Source: SZAS-79 sp964599095
GTDB lineage: Bacteria; Pseudomonadota; Gammaproteobacteria; Burkholderiales; SG8-39
Reading direction: 5' to 3'
DNA length: 64,000 nucleotides
NCBI GenBank assembly: GCA_964599095.1
Contig: CAZREB010000007.1
Location: forward strand, 124,001-188,000
Shown here piece after piece: positions 15,611 to 23,719 of the stretch; position 1 is the stretch's first letter, and each line of letters opens with the position of its first letter. Below the pieces are notes generated by a model that had not been told where the DNA came from, searched no databases, and was given only the letters and a program-made list of their open reading frames with translations. The translations under genes were made by a program, and so were the position numbers.

Positions 15611-15722
15611 GGAAAGCCGGCGCCCGATTTTCGCGCACCCTCTAATTTCGAAACATTTATTTTCGTAGATTCAATGCCGGTGCGGCGATCGTGCCAATCG
15701 GCATAACAAAACAGGAATATCC

Positions 15723-16181
15723 ATGTCCAAAGACCTTCCCGTCGTCGGCCGCGGCTTCTGCTACGAGGACCTGCCGCTGGGCTACAAATTCCGCACCCAC
15801 CGCAGGACGATCGCCGAGAGCGACCTCACCGCATTCGTCAACCTCACGTGGCTGAGCGAGGAATTGTTTACGGTGGAGAATGACGAGGGCCGCGCGATCA
15901 AGGGCCGGGCGGTGCCGGGCGCGCTGGTGTATGCGTTCGCCGAAGGCCTGCTGCTGCCGACGATGCAGGATACCGGTCTCGCTTTCCTCGGCGCGCAGCT
16001 CGACATCAAGGCGCCGACGCGCATCGGCGACACGATCCATGTCGAAGCCGAAGTGGTCGAGGCGCGCCTGACCTCAAAGGGCGACCGCGGGCTGGTGCGG
16101 ACCTCGAACGTCGTGGTCAAGCAGGACGGCACGGTCGTGCTCGCCTACAACCCGCTGCGCATGCTCAAGCGCCGCGGCTGA
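15723..16181 (+). CDS. MaoC-like (hotdog) dehydratase
   Basis: This 152-residue hotdog-fold protein has features of the MaoC/R-hydratase family: an N-terminal FCYEDLPLGYKFRTHRRTI strand, AVPGALVYAFAEGLL, and IGDTIHVEAEV in the C-terminal half. It probably hydrates an enoyl-CoA or dehydrates a hydroxyacyl-CoA. It lies 112 bp after the acyl-CoA dehydrogenase in an AT-richer gap that could carry a promoter, and 24 bp before a second flavin monooxygenase. The usual Asp/His catalytic pair is not clear by eye. Confidence 0.8.
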   Translation: MSKDLPVVGRGFCYEDLPLGYKFRTHRRTIAESDLTAFVNLTWLSEELFTVENDEGRAIKGRAVPGALVYAFAEGLLLPTMQDTGLAFLGAQLDIKAPTRIGDTIHVEAEVVEARLTSKGDRGLVRTSNVVVKQDGTVVLAYNPLRMLKRRG

Positions 16182-16205
16182 CCGGCGGTAGCCGAGGCCG
16201 GCGGG

Positions 16206-17444
16206 ATGAGCGGCGCACCAGTCATCATCATCGTCGGCGGCGGCATCGGCGGGCTGACGCTCGCGCTGTCGCTCCGCCAGGTGGGCATCGCCTGCCGGGT
16301 CTTCGAGGCGGCGCCGGAAATCAAGCCGCTTGGCGTCGGCATCAACCTGCTGCCGCACGCGATGCGCGAGTACACCGAACTTGGACTCCAGGACCGGCTC
16401 GCCGCCGTTGCGGTGGAGACGAAGGAGGTCTGTTTCTACGACCGCTTCGGCAACTTCATCTACAAGGAGCCTCGCGGCCGCCACGCCGGCTACGACTGGC
16501 CGCAGTTGTCGATCCATCGCGGCGACCTGCACGAGGTGCTGCTGGCCGCCGTGCGAGAACGGTTGGGCGCGGAGAGCTTCTCGATCGGGAAGAAATGCGT
16601 GGCGTTTTCGCAGCACGAAAATGGTGTCAGGGTCGAATTTTCGGATGGGACACACGAGCGCGGCACCGCCCTGATCGGTTGCGACGGCATCCACTCGGCC
16701 GTGCGCAGGCAGCTCCATCCCGGCGAAGGTCCGCCGGCCTATCAAGGCATCAACATGTGGCGCGGCGTGACGCGCGGAAAGCCTTACCTCAGCGGCGCGA
16801 GCATGGTCATGGCGGGCTGGCTGGAAGTCGGCAAGATGGTGGTCTACCCGATCCGCTCGCTTCCCGACGGGAGGCAGCTCATCAACTGGGTGGCCGAGAT
16901 CCAGTCGCCGCGGAACGTGCTGCAGGACTGGAACCTCGCCGGCAGGCTGGAGGATTTCTACCCGATGTTCGCCGACCGCGCGCACGAGTGGCTCGACATC
17001 GCGGCGATGGTCCGCAACGCCGACAGCATCCTCGAATACCCGATGGTCGATCGCGACCCGCTGCCGTTCTGGACGCAGGGGCGGGTGACACTGCTGGGCG
17101 ACGCGGCGCACCCGATGTATCCGCGCGGTTCGAACGGGGCGGGGCAGGCGATCCTCGATGCGCGAGTGCTGGCCGGTTGCCTGCGCAAGGAGGCGGGCAT
17201 CGAGGCCGCACTGGCGGCTTACGAAGCCGCGCGACTGAAGCCTGCCTACGAGGTGGTGATCGCGAACCGCTCGGTAGGTCCGGACGCGATCCTGCGCAAA
17301 GTGCATGAACTCACGGGCGACAGGCCTTTCGAGCGGATCGAAGACGTGATTCGCCCGGAGGAATTGCGTTCAATGGCCGAGAACTACAAGCGCATCGCAG
17401 GGTTCGAGCGCGAGGCGCTCAAGGCGCGGGCGCCTTTGGTCTAG
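16206..17444 (+). CDS. FAD-dependent oxidoreductase (PhzS-like class A monooxygenase)
   Basis: A 412-residue protein with the FAD motif IIVGGGIGGLTLALSL, the mid-protein GCDGIHS and the second FAD motif LLGDAAHPMYPRGSNGAGQAILD. The overall arrangement resembles flavin-dependent oxidoreductases related to PhzS and 3-hydroxybenzoate/salicylate hydroxylases. Codons for ENGVRVEFS (16617-16644) coincide with a sequence 25 bases of which match one arm of the nearby palindromic repeat in inverted orientation. So a mobile repeat half appears to have been absorbed into the coding frame. The gene ends 9 bp before another repeat and converges on ilvA. Confidence 0.85.
   Translation: MSGAPVIIIVGGGIGGLTLALSLRQVGIACRVFEAAPEIKPLGVGINLLPHAMREYTELGLQDRLAAVAVETKEVCFYDRFGNFIYKEPRGRHAGYDWPQLSIHRGDLHEVLLAAVRERLGAESFSIGKKCVAFSQHENGVRVEFSDGTHERGTALIGCDGIHSAVRRQLHPGEGPPAYQGINMWRGVTRGKPYLSGASMVMAGWLEVGKMVVYPIRSLPDGRQLINWVAEIQSPRNVLQDWNLAGRLEDFYPMFADRAHEWLDIAAMVRNADSILEYPMVDRDPLPFWTQGRVTLLGDAAHPMYPRGSNGAGQAILDARVLAGCLRKEAGIEAALAAYEAARLKPAYEVVIANRSVGPDAILRKVHELTGDRPFERIEDVIRPEELRSMAENYKRIAGFEREALKARAPLV
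16617..16644. repeat. Half of a palindromic REP-like element inside coding sequence
   Basis: The core GGTGTCAGGGTCGAATTTTC matches the AGGGTC-type arms at 9061-9079 and 17485-17510 on the opposite strand, with 25 consecutive identical bases to the latter. No complementary arm is present here. It is read in frame as ENGVRVEFS within the flavin monooxygenase. Confidence 0.7.
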
Positions 17445-17452
17445 TGCAGCAG

Positions 17453-17510
17453 AAAAGGGTGTCAGGGTCGATTTTCGGCGGCGCGAAAATTCGACCCTGA
17501 CACCATTTCC
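17453..17510. repeat. Palindromic REP-like element, AGGGTC type
   Basis: Inverted repeat with arms of about 24 bp (GGTGTCAGGGTCGATTTTCG and its complement) around a short GCG-rich loop. It lies exactly between two convergent stop codons (17444 and 17514). It could block transcription but has no clear T-run. Confidence 0.8.
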
Positions 17511-17513
17511 TGG

Positions 17514-18716
17514 TCAGGAAAGCAGCGTCACGCGCACGCCGGCCGATTCGAGCGCTGCGACCAGCAGGGTGGTGTGGTTCGCGTCACGGGTCTCGATGAC
17601 GAATTCGACTTCGGGCGTCTTGACCGACGCAATGCCGAAGACGCGCTGGTGCTGTATTTCGACGATATTGCCGCCGGCATCACCGATCAGCGCGGTGACC
17701 TTCGCCAGGCTGCCGGCCACGTCGGGCAGCCCCACGTGCAAGCGCACCAGGCGCCCGTCCCGCACGAGTCCGCGCATCAGGACCGAGGAGAGCACCCGGG
17801 TGTCGATGTTTCCGCCGCAAAGGGGGATCGCTACGCGCTTGCCGGCGAACCTGTGCCGGTGGGCCATCAGCGCGGCGAGGCCGGCTGCGCCGGCGCCTTC
17901 GGCCACCGTCTTTTCCAATTCGACGAGCGCGACGATGGCCTGCTCGATGGCGTCTTCGGAGACGAGCAGCATCTCCTTCACCAGCTTGCGGGCAATGGAC
18001 AGCGGCAGTTCGCCCACGTCACGCACTGCAAGGCCTTCGGCGATCGTGTCGCCGCCAACCTGCACCGGCAGCCCGGCGAGCCGCTGGTACATTGCGCAAT
18101 AGCGCTCGGATTCGACGCCGTAGACCTCGATGCCCGGATTCGCGGCCTTGGCCGCCGTGGCGATCCCGGCGATCAGGCCGCCGCCGCCGACCGGGACGAC
18201 GATGCAGTCGAAGTCCGGGCGCTCCTCGACGATTTCGAGCCCGACCGTGCCCTGGCCGGCGATGACGTCGTCGTCGTCGTAAGGGTGCACAAAGACGAGG
18301 CCTTCGCGCGCAGCAAGGTCGTGCGCGTAGGCGGCCGCATCCGCAAGCGTCTCGCCTTCGAGCCTGAGATCGGCGCCGAGCACCTGGGTGCCGTGAACCT
18401 TGGTATTCGGCGTGCCTTTCGGCATCACGATCACTGCGCGGATGCCGAGCCGCCTCGCGTGGTACGCAACGCCCTGGGCATGGTTGCCGGCGCTCATCGC
18501 GATCACGCCCTTGGCCCGCTCGGCCGGCGTGAGTCGGAGAAGCTTGTTCAGCGCACCGCGTTCCTTGAACGATGCAGTGAACTGCAGGTTCTCGAACTTG
18601 AGGAAGACCTCGGCGCCGGTGAGGGCCGAAAGCGTCCGGCTGTGCAGCAACGGTGTTCGGAGTACCGCGCCCTTGATCCGGGCCGCAGCGTCGCGGATCT
18701 GCTGGGGAGTAGGCAT
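17514..18716 (-). CDS. ilvA: Threonine ammonia-lyase with C-terminal ACT domain
   Basis: This 400-residue PLP enzyme deaminates threonine to 2-oxobutyrate. The PLP lysine is Lys51 in FTASFKERGA. The glycine-rich phosphate loop is VPVGGGGLIAGIA, and PLCGGNID occurs near 320. A C-terminal domain of about 70 residues (LHVGLPDVAGSLAKVTALIG) is a single ACT domain, as in the shorter ilvA_1Cterm type. That is usually an allosteric site for an amino acid. The start at 18716 gives normal length. A consensus LexA box lies 34 bp upstream, shared with a small plus-strand ORF. Catabolic (tdcB-like) use is possible. Confidence 0.9.
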   Translation of the reverse strand: MPTPQQIRDAAARIKGAVLRTPLLHSRTLSALTGAEVFLKFENLQFTASFKERGALNKLLRLTPAERAKGVIAMSAGNHAQGVAYHARRLGIRAVIVMPKGTPNTKVHGTQVLGADLRLEGETLADAAAYAHDLAAREGLVFVHPYDDDDVIAGQGTVGLEIVEERPDFDCIVVPVGGGGLIAGIATAAKAANPGIEVYGVESERYCAMYQRLAGLPVQVGGDTIAEGLAVRDVGELPLSIARKLVKEMLLVSEDAIEQAIVALVELEKTVAEGAGAAGLAALMAHRHRFAGKRVAIPLCGGNIDTRVLSSVLMRGLVRDGRLVRLHVGLPDVAGSLAKVTALIGDAGGNIVEIQHQRVFGIASVKTPEVEFVIETRDANHTTLLVAALESAGVRVTLLS

Positions 18717-18732
18717 GGCCGCAGGCTAGCAG

Positions 18733-18770
18733 TTGCGGACCGGCCCCGGATACTGTATAAATAAACAGTA
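18733..18770 (+). promoter_or_regulatory. LexA (SOS) box overlapping a plus-strand promoter
   Basis: TACTGTATAAATAAACAGTA at 18751-18770 matches the CTGT-N8-ACAG LexA operator, including the flanking TA on both sides as in the Escherichia coli consensus. On the plus strand, TTGCGG (18733-18738) and TATAAA (18756-18761) are spaced 17 bp and could be -35 and -10. LexA binding would then cover the -10. The first downstream gene is the 25-codon ORF at 18819. The site is also 34 bp upstream of ilvA on the other strand. Confidence 0.75.
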
Positions 18771-18818
18771 TCGTTCATTTTCGTCCCTTTCCCCGTCCAT
18801 CCTCCCCCGGAGCCTTCC

Positions 18819-18896
18819 ATGTCCGAACTTGTTCTCGGTGCCGATATCCTCACCTGGGCTTTCGTGGCCGCCTGCCTGATTGCCGGGCACGCCTAG
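18819..18896 (+). CDS. Small hydrophobic peptide (25 aa) under a LexA box
   Basis: A 25-codon ORF begins MSELVLGADI, continues through a hydrophobic stretch (LTWAFVAACLIAG) and ends HA. GGAG lies 6 bp before the ATG, which is good ribosome-site spacing. The start is about 50 bp after the consensus SOS box and its overlapping promoter. The length and single hydrophobic segment resemble SOS-induced membrane peptides such as TisB in arrangement, not in sequence. It is unrecognised and could be a DNA-damage-induced membrane peptide. Chance occurrence cannot be excluded, because short ORFs are common. Confidence 0.5.
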   Translation: MSELVLGADILTWAFVAACLIAGHA

Positions 18897-18902
18897 GCGG
18901 GC

Positions 18903-19424
18903 TTAGCGCGAAAGGGTAACCGCGCCTTCGCGTGCAGCTTCGCCTTCCCGCCACACGCCGCGTCGACTGGCCTTTGCCTGCCCTTCGGCTATCGCATAAA
19001 GCCGTTGGGTCTCCTCGGGGTAGATCGACATGTTCGCCTTGTCGAGCCTGGCAAGCCCGGCCGAAATCTGGCCAAGGACAGGGTCGATGGGCGGAGCACA
19101 GGGATGCGAACCGCAGTGTGTGGGGCTTCGCAGGATCTGGACGATGGCGATAAGCAGGCCGCGGGCGTCGATCGAATTGGCCTCGATGCGCACACTCTTG
19201 CCGCTTGCCATCCGCCTCAGGCTTTCGCGCGAGCTGCCGCCGATTGCCAATCCTTTGCCCGGGGCCTCGATGCCTGCCAATCGCACTCGATGGATCGAGG
19301 CGCCTTCGCGCGAAAGGATCGTGAGCGTGGCTCCGTCGGGAACCTCGATGACCCGTCCCTCGATCACTCCGGCCGCGACTGATCCGGTGGCGGCGAGCAT
19401 GACAAGGAAGAGAATTCCTCTCAT
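18903..19424 (-). CDS. Thermonuclease (SNase-like) family protein, secreted
   Basis: This 173-residue protein has a signal peptide (MRGILFLVMLAATGSVAAG). It then carries an SNase-like OB-fold start (VIEGRVIEVPDGATLTIL ... HRVRLAGIEAPGKG), the characteristic VxDGDTLxL-like strand and RLxGIxAPE motif. The canonical catalytic residues are only partly recognisable: the usual DGDT is DGAT here, and the central RGR region is replaced by DARGLLIAIV. It may therefore be a degenerate nuclease or a binding protein. The C-terminal QAKASRRGVW matches the family (A+..+.G.W). Start at 19424 is chosen for the signal peptide. Confidence 0.7.
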   Translation of the reverse strand: MRGILFLVMLAATGSVAAGVIEGRVIEVPDGATLTILSREGASIHRVRLAGIEAPGKGLAIGGSSRESLRRMASGKSVRIEANSIDARGLLIAIVQILRSPTHCGSHPCAPPIDPVLGQISAGLARLDKANMSIYPEETQRLYAIAEGQAKASRRGVWREGEAAREGAVTLSR

Positions 19425-19542
19425 GCGGTCAGCATAGACCAAAGAACCGCGGAATTCCTCAATGAATCAAAGGGAAGACGCGCGCCATTTATCTATTTGT
19501 TCGATTCCGTATCGAAGCCCGGATCGGCGCGAGGGTCGGGGA

Positions 19543-19617
19543 TGGTGGGCGATACTGGGTTCGAACCAGTGACCCCTGCCGTGTGAAGGCAGTGCTCTAC
19601 CGCTGAGCTAATCGCCC
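19543..19617 (-). tRNA. tRNA-Val (anticodon CAC)
   Basis: The minus strand folds as a cloverleaf: acceptor GGGCGAT/ATCGCCC, discriminator A, encoded CCA, anticodon stem CTGCC/GGCAG with loop TTCACAC (anticodon CAC), and a T-arm with TTCGAAC. It lies between the nuclease-like gene and the MhpA-like gene. Confidence 0.95.
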
Positions 19618-19735
19618 CGGATGCGGAGCCGCGGGTGGTTGCGGGCGCACTTGCAGGAGGCGCGCATTCTATCGACGCGCCTGCGGACGGTCAACGCGGC
19701 GCGCGCAACCGAATTCGACCCGCCGGCGTGTGTTT

Positions 19736-21568
19736 CTACAGTCGTCCGGCAGCGAACTCGATCGATTTCCGGATCGCGGCCGGCTCCGCGCGGGGGTCGG
19801 CCAGCATGCTCACAAGGGGTTGGAGTACGCGAACCCTGTCGGCCTCCGTGGTCCGGTCGACAAGGGCGGACAGCGCTTCGTACAGGCGGTCGCGTTCGAG
19901 GGTCGGGTCGCGGGCCGGTTGCTTCGCGGCCGACGGGGTGGCCCCGGCTAATGACCCGGCAATGGCCGATTTCGCGAACGCCGCGTCGATCCCATGGCAG
20001 CGTGCGAGCACATGCCCGTCGGGACGGAATACGTAGGTGGCGGTTTCGACGACCCCGAAGCGGCCGAACAATTTGGGAGCATCGCGGCGCTCGAGGCACA
20101 GTGTGGCAACTTGCGCATCGGCGTCGACTTTCGGGCCGGCGCCGCCGAAATAAACCACAGTGAAGCGTCCCTGCAGCCGATCGGCGAAGTAGCCTTCGCT
20201 GCCGCCGATCGCGGCTTTCCCGTCCGGCGCGGCCGAGCCGGGCGCCGCGGCCGGCGCGTCGAACGAACCGCGCTCGATGCCGAGCGGCGAATCCGCATAG
20301 GCGCAAGGCTCGGACAGGCGGCCGACGTTGACGAGCGAGCGCGCCGCCGGATCCTTCTCGGCAATATCGAGGATCGCGTTGCGTACCAGCCGCTGGCCCG
20401 GCGTTTCCGGGCCGATGAACACCGCGCTGCGCGAAGCGATTTCGACTGATTCGCGCGCCGCCTGGTGGCGTTCGATGTCGTAGGTTGCAAGCAGGGCCGG
20501 TGCGGCCTTGCCGTCGAGCACCAGTGCGAGTTTCCATGCGAGGTTGTTGGCGTCCTGCACCGCGCGGTTGCCGCCCCTGGCGCCGAACGGCGAGTGCTGC
20601 GCGGCCGCGTCGCCGAGGAAGAAGACCCGGCCGTACTGCATTTTTTCGAGGCAGCGCCTGCGAAAGCGCCACGCGCCGACCCAGACCAGCTCGAACTCGA
20701 CATCCGGGCCGAGCAGCTTGCGCAAGCGCTCCCTTGCGCGCGCAGGCTCGGCTTCGGCTTCGGGATCGGCGTAGTGCCCGATCTCCCAGTCGGTTCGCCA
20801 GATGCCGTCGGCCATCTGGTGGTACCAGATCGCGCCGCCTTCGTTGAGCGGGTTGTCGAGGTAGGCCTTGCGAACCGCCTCCGTCGAGGGCGCCATCCGA
20901 ACGTCGGCGATGCACCAGGTGTTGTCGAAGAGCGCCGATTCGCCGTCCCGGGCGCCGACCTTTTCGCGGACCGTGCTGTGCGCGCCGTCGGCACCGACGA
21001 GGTACAGGCAACGCGCTGTGTAGCGGCCTTCGGGCGTCTCGACCTCGACTTCCACGTAATCCGCGGCCGGCCGGACATCCACCACCTTGTTCCGCCAGCG
21101 CAGGTCGATCGAGGGGAAATCGGCGGCCTTCTCGACGAGGTATTGCTCGACGTAGAACTGCTGCAAGTTGACGAAGGCAGGGTATTTCCGGTCGGTGTCC
21201 TGCTGCAGGTTGAAGCGATACAGGTGCCGCTCGCCGCGGTAGACCTCGCCTTCGTTCCAGGTGATCCCTTTTGCGCGAATGCGCCCGGCGACGCCGAAGC
21301 GATCGAGGATTTCCAGTGTGTGGCGCGCATAGCAGATGCCCCGTGAGGACAGGCCCGAGGCGCCGACCGTGTCGTCCTCGTCCAGCAAGATCGTGCGCAC
21401 GCCGCGGATCCCGAGCTCGAGCGCGCAGGTGAGCCCGCCGAGACCGCCGCCGGCGATGATTACCGGATACGTATCGCTTCCGCCGCCGGCCAGTTCCGGC
21501 GGCGTGCGATAGGGGTAGACGGGCAACTGGTATCCCGGCATGGCGTCCGGCTGCAGCAGGGTCTTCAT
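19736..21568 (-). CDS. FAD-dependent aromatic hydroxylase (MhpA-like)
   Basis: A 610-residue class A flavoprotein monooxygenase. It has the FAD motif IIAGGGLGGLTCALELGIRG, the NADPH/FAD motif VGADGAHSTVREK and the second FAD motif FFLGDAAAQHSPFGARGGNRAVQDANNLAWKLAL, described in pieces because it is long. A C-terminal region of about 150 residues corresponds to the thioredoxin-like domain of the phenol or 3-(3-hydroxyphenyl)propionate hydroxylase group. It hydroxylates a phenolic substrate using NAD(P)H and oxygen. It stands alone between tRNA-Val and the divergent gltX with no dedicated ring-cleavage gene adjacent, so the substrate remains open. Confidence 0.85.
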   Translation of the reverse strand: MKTLLQPDAMPGYQLPVYPYRTPPELAGGGSDTYPVIIAGGGLGGLTCALELGIRGVRTILLDEDDTVGASGLSSRGICYARHTLEILDRFGVAGRIRAKGITWNEGEVYRGERHLYRFNLQQDTDRKYPAFVNLQQFYVEQYLVEKAADFPSIDLRWRNKVVDVRPAADYVEVEVETPEGRYTARCLYLVGADGAHSTVREKVGARDGESALFDNTWCIADVRMAPSTEAVRKAYLDNPLNEGGAIWYHQMADGIWRTDWEIGHYADPEAEAEPARARERLRKLLGPDVEFELVWVGAWRFRRRCLEKMQYGRVFFLGDAAAQHSPFGARGGNRAVQDANNLAWKLALVLDGKAAPALLATYDIERHQAARESVEIASRSAVFIGPETPGQRLVRNAILDIAEKDPAARSLVNVGRLSEPCAYADSPLGIERGSFDAPAAAPGSAAPDGKAAIGGSEGYFADRLQGRFTVVYFGGAGPKVDADAQVATLCLERRDAPKLFGRFGVVETATYVFRPDGHVLARCHGIDAAFAKSAIAGSLAGATPSAAKQPARDPTLERDRLYEALSALVDRTTEADRVRVLQPLVSMLADPRAEPAAIRKSIEFAAGRL

Positions 21569-21654
21569 CGCGACTACAATACCCGCCTTTCCGCCCGGGA
21601 TTCAACCGCGCCGCGGATTCTTCGCAACCTGATCCGCTTCCGCGGCTTCCATAC

Positions 21655-23067
21655 GTGACCAGACCCGTCCGCACCCGATTTGCGCCGAGCCCGACCGGCT
21701 TCCTCCATGTGGGCGGTGCGAGGACCGCGCTCTACTCGTGGGCCTACGCGCGGCAGTCGAAGGGCGCATTCATCCTGCGCGTTGAGGATACCGACCTCGA
21801 GCGCTCGACCCAGCAGTCGGTGGACGCGATCCTGCAAAGCATGACCTGGCTCGGTCTGGACTGGGACGAGGGGCCGTTCTTCCAGATGCAGCGGCTCGAT
21901 CGCTACAAGGCGGTGGCCGAGTCGCTGATCGCAGCGGGGCACGCCTATCCGTGCTGGGCGACGAAGGACGAGCTCGACGCGATGCGCGAGGAGCAACGCG
22001 CGAAGGGCCTGAAGCCGCGCTATGACGGCCGCTGGCGCCCCGAGCGGGCGAAGGCGGCGGGGCTGGTGCCCCCCGCGGACCGTGCGCCGGTCATCCGCTT
22101 TCGCACGCCCGACACCGGCGACGTCGGCTGGGACGACCTCGTGAAAGGCCCGATCTCGTTCCCGAACTCAGAATTGGACGACCTGGTGATCCTGCGCGCC
22201 GACGGCGTGCCGACTTACAACTTCGGCGTCGTGGTCGATGATCTCGACATGGACATCACGCATGTGATCCGCGGTGACGACCATGTCAACAACACCCCGA
22301 GGCAGATCCATATCTTCAATGCCATGGGCCGGCCGCTGCCCAGGTTCGGGCACGTGCCGATGATCCTCGGCCCCGACGGCGAGCGCTTGTCCAAGCGCCA
22401 CGGCGCGGTGAGCGTGACCCAGTACCTCGACGAAGGTTACCTGCCGGAAGCGCTGTTGAACTACCTCGCGCGGCTTGGCTGGTCGCACGGCAACGAGGAG
22501 GTGTTCTCGATGGCGCAGTTCGTCGAGTGGTTCGACCTCGAGCACGCGAGCCGCTCGCCGGCCCAGTTCGACCCGGAAAAGCTGCTCTGGCTGAACCAGC
22601 ATTACATCAAGCAGGCGGATAACGAGCGCCTGGCCGCGTTGGTGGCCCCGGTGCTTGCGAGACTGGGCTTCGACGCAACTCGCGGTCCCGCGCTTGCGCC
22701 GGTGGTGGCGCTCCTCAAGGACCGTGCGACCAGCATCCTCCACCTGGCCGAGGCGGCGACCCTTTTCTATGGCGACGGCGAACCCGGCGCGGCCTTGGTC
22801 GAGCAGCACCTGACCGAGGCGGTGCTGCCGGCGATGCGCATGCTGGTCGCGAAACTCAACGAGCTGCCCAGCTGGGACAAGGCGTCGATTTCGGGCGCGA
22901 TCAAGGCTGTGCTGGCCGGCAGCGGCCTGAAGATGCCGCAACTCGCGATGCCGGTCCGGGTGCTGGTCGCCGGACGGGCGCAAACCCCCTCGATCGACGC
23001 GGTCCTGGAGCTCCTGGGGCGCGAAACCGTCCTCGCGAGGCTGGCGCGCCACCTGGGTGGGGATTGA
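21655..23067 (+). CDS. gltX: Glutamyl-tRNA synthetase
   Basis: This 470-residue class I synthetase charges tRNA-Glu. The HIGH-type motif is APSPTGFLHVGG (residues 10-21). The KMSKS-type motif is ERLSKRHG (about 243-250). VRFRTP-like and DDLVILRADGVPTYNFGVVVDD segments and the C-terminal anticodon-binding helices are present, and the length is typical. GTG 21655 starts directly with TRPVRTRFAPSPTG. It is followed by tRNA-Ala and tRNA-Glu, so the synthetase sits beside one of its own tRNA substrates. Confidence 0.97.
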   Translation: MTRPVRTRFAPSPTGFLHVGGARTALYSWAYARQSKGAFILRVEDTDLERSTQQSVDAILQSMTWLGLDWDEGPFFQMQRLDRYKAVAESLIAAGHAYPCWATKDELDAMREEQRAKGLKPRYDGRWRPERAKAAGLVPPADRAPVIRFRTPDTGDVGWDDLVKGPISFPNSELDDLVILRADGVPTYNFGVVVDDLDMDITHVIRGDDHVNNTPRQIHIFNAMGRPLPRFGHVPMILGPDGERLSKRHGAVSVTQYLDEGYLPEALLNYLARLGWSHGNEEVFSMAQFVEWFDLEHASRSPAQFDPEKLLWLNQHYIKQADNERLAALVAPVLARLGFDATRGPALAPVVALLKDRATSILHLAEAATLFYGDGEPGAALVEQHLTEAVLPAMRMLVAKLNELPSWDKASISGAIKAVLAGSGLKMPQLAMPVRVLVAGRAQTPSIDAVLELLGRETVLARLARHLGGD

Positions 23068-23119
23068 GGGAAAGCCTTTCCAAAACAGCGCCCTTACGCT
23101 ATAATTTACGGCTTCGCGT

Positions 23120-23195
<76 letters not shown>

Positions 23196-23222
23196 CCGGA
23201 CAAGCTGCACAAGGTCGTACAG

Positions 23223-23298
23223 GTCCCCTTCGTCTAGAGGCCTAGGACATCACCCTTTCACGGTGAGTACGCGGGTTCGAATCCCGCAGGGGACGCCA
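23223..23298 (+). tRNA. tRNA-Glu (anticodon TTC)
   Basis: Acceptor GTCCCCT/AGGGGAC, discriminator G, encoded CCA, anticodon loop CTTTCAC within stem TCACC/GGTGA (anticodon TTC) and T-arm GGGTTCGAATCCC. It follows gltX and tRNA-Ala. Confidence 0.95.
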
Positions 23299-23336
23299 GT
23301 TTTGGTCAAAAGTTGGTCACACAAAGGAGCTGTGAA

Positions 23337-23615
23337 TTGGACGAGATCCTGAAGTACCTCAAAGGCCATGGTGAAAAGCTCGATTCCGAAATCGCGACCG
23401 GCACGGGCATCCCGCTCGCGGATGCGCGCGTCAGCCTGTCGGCGCTGTCGCTCAAGGGCGAAGTGACCACCTGCCGAGTGATCCGGTACCAGGACGGCAA
23501 GAAGATCGACGGTACGCTGTACCGCGCCGCCGGCTACATTCCGAAGCCTGCCCCGGGACGCAAGTCCAAGGCCGAGTTGAGCCGCACTGCGGCCGCTGAG
23601 CGTGTCACCGACTGA
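23337..23615 (+). CDS. Small winged-helix-like protein
   Basis: A 92-residue basic protein beginning MDEILKYLKGHGEKLDSEIA. The helix-turn-helix-like region (TGIPLADARVSLSALSLKGEV) is followed by a strand pair (VTTCRVIRYQDGKKIDGTLYR), as in small winged-helix transcription factors. The tail is rich in Lys/Pro/Ala. The TTG at 23337 is chosen because AAAGGAG lies 7 bp before it; an earlier in-frame TTG at 23313 has no such site. It starts 38 bp after tRNA-Glu and ends at an intrinsic terminator, so it may ride on the tRNA transcript. DNA binding is inferred. Confidence 0.65.
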   Translation: MDEILKYLKGHGEKLDSEIATGTGIPLADARVSLSALSLKGEVTTCRVIRYQDGKKIDGTLYRAAGYIPKPAPGRKSKAELSRTAAAERVTD

Positions 23616-23636
23616 GTCCGGCACAGCCTCACGGGA

Positions 23637-23666
23637 AAGCCACCTTCGGGTGGCTTTTTGTTTTTT
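23637..23666 (+). terminator. Intrinsic terminator
   Basis: Perfect stem AAGCCACC/GGTGGCTT with a TTCG tetraloop followed by a T-rich tract (TTTTTGTTTTTT). It ends the tRNA/winged-helix transcript. Confidence 0.93.
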
Positions 23667-23719
23667 GAGTTGCTTTCGCGGGGCGAATCCGGGCCGCATC
23701 CACCGAAGGGGCTAGCCGC

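Noticed and set aside
17453..17510. Palindrome between convergent genes read as an ordinary intrinsic terminator
   Set aside because: There is no clear T-run on either strand, and the same arms occur at 9061 and inside a gene at 16617, so it is better called a repeat.
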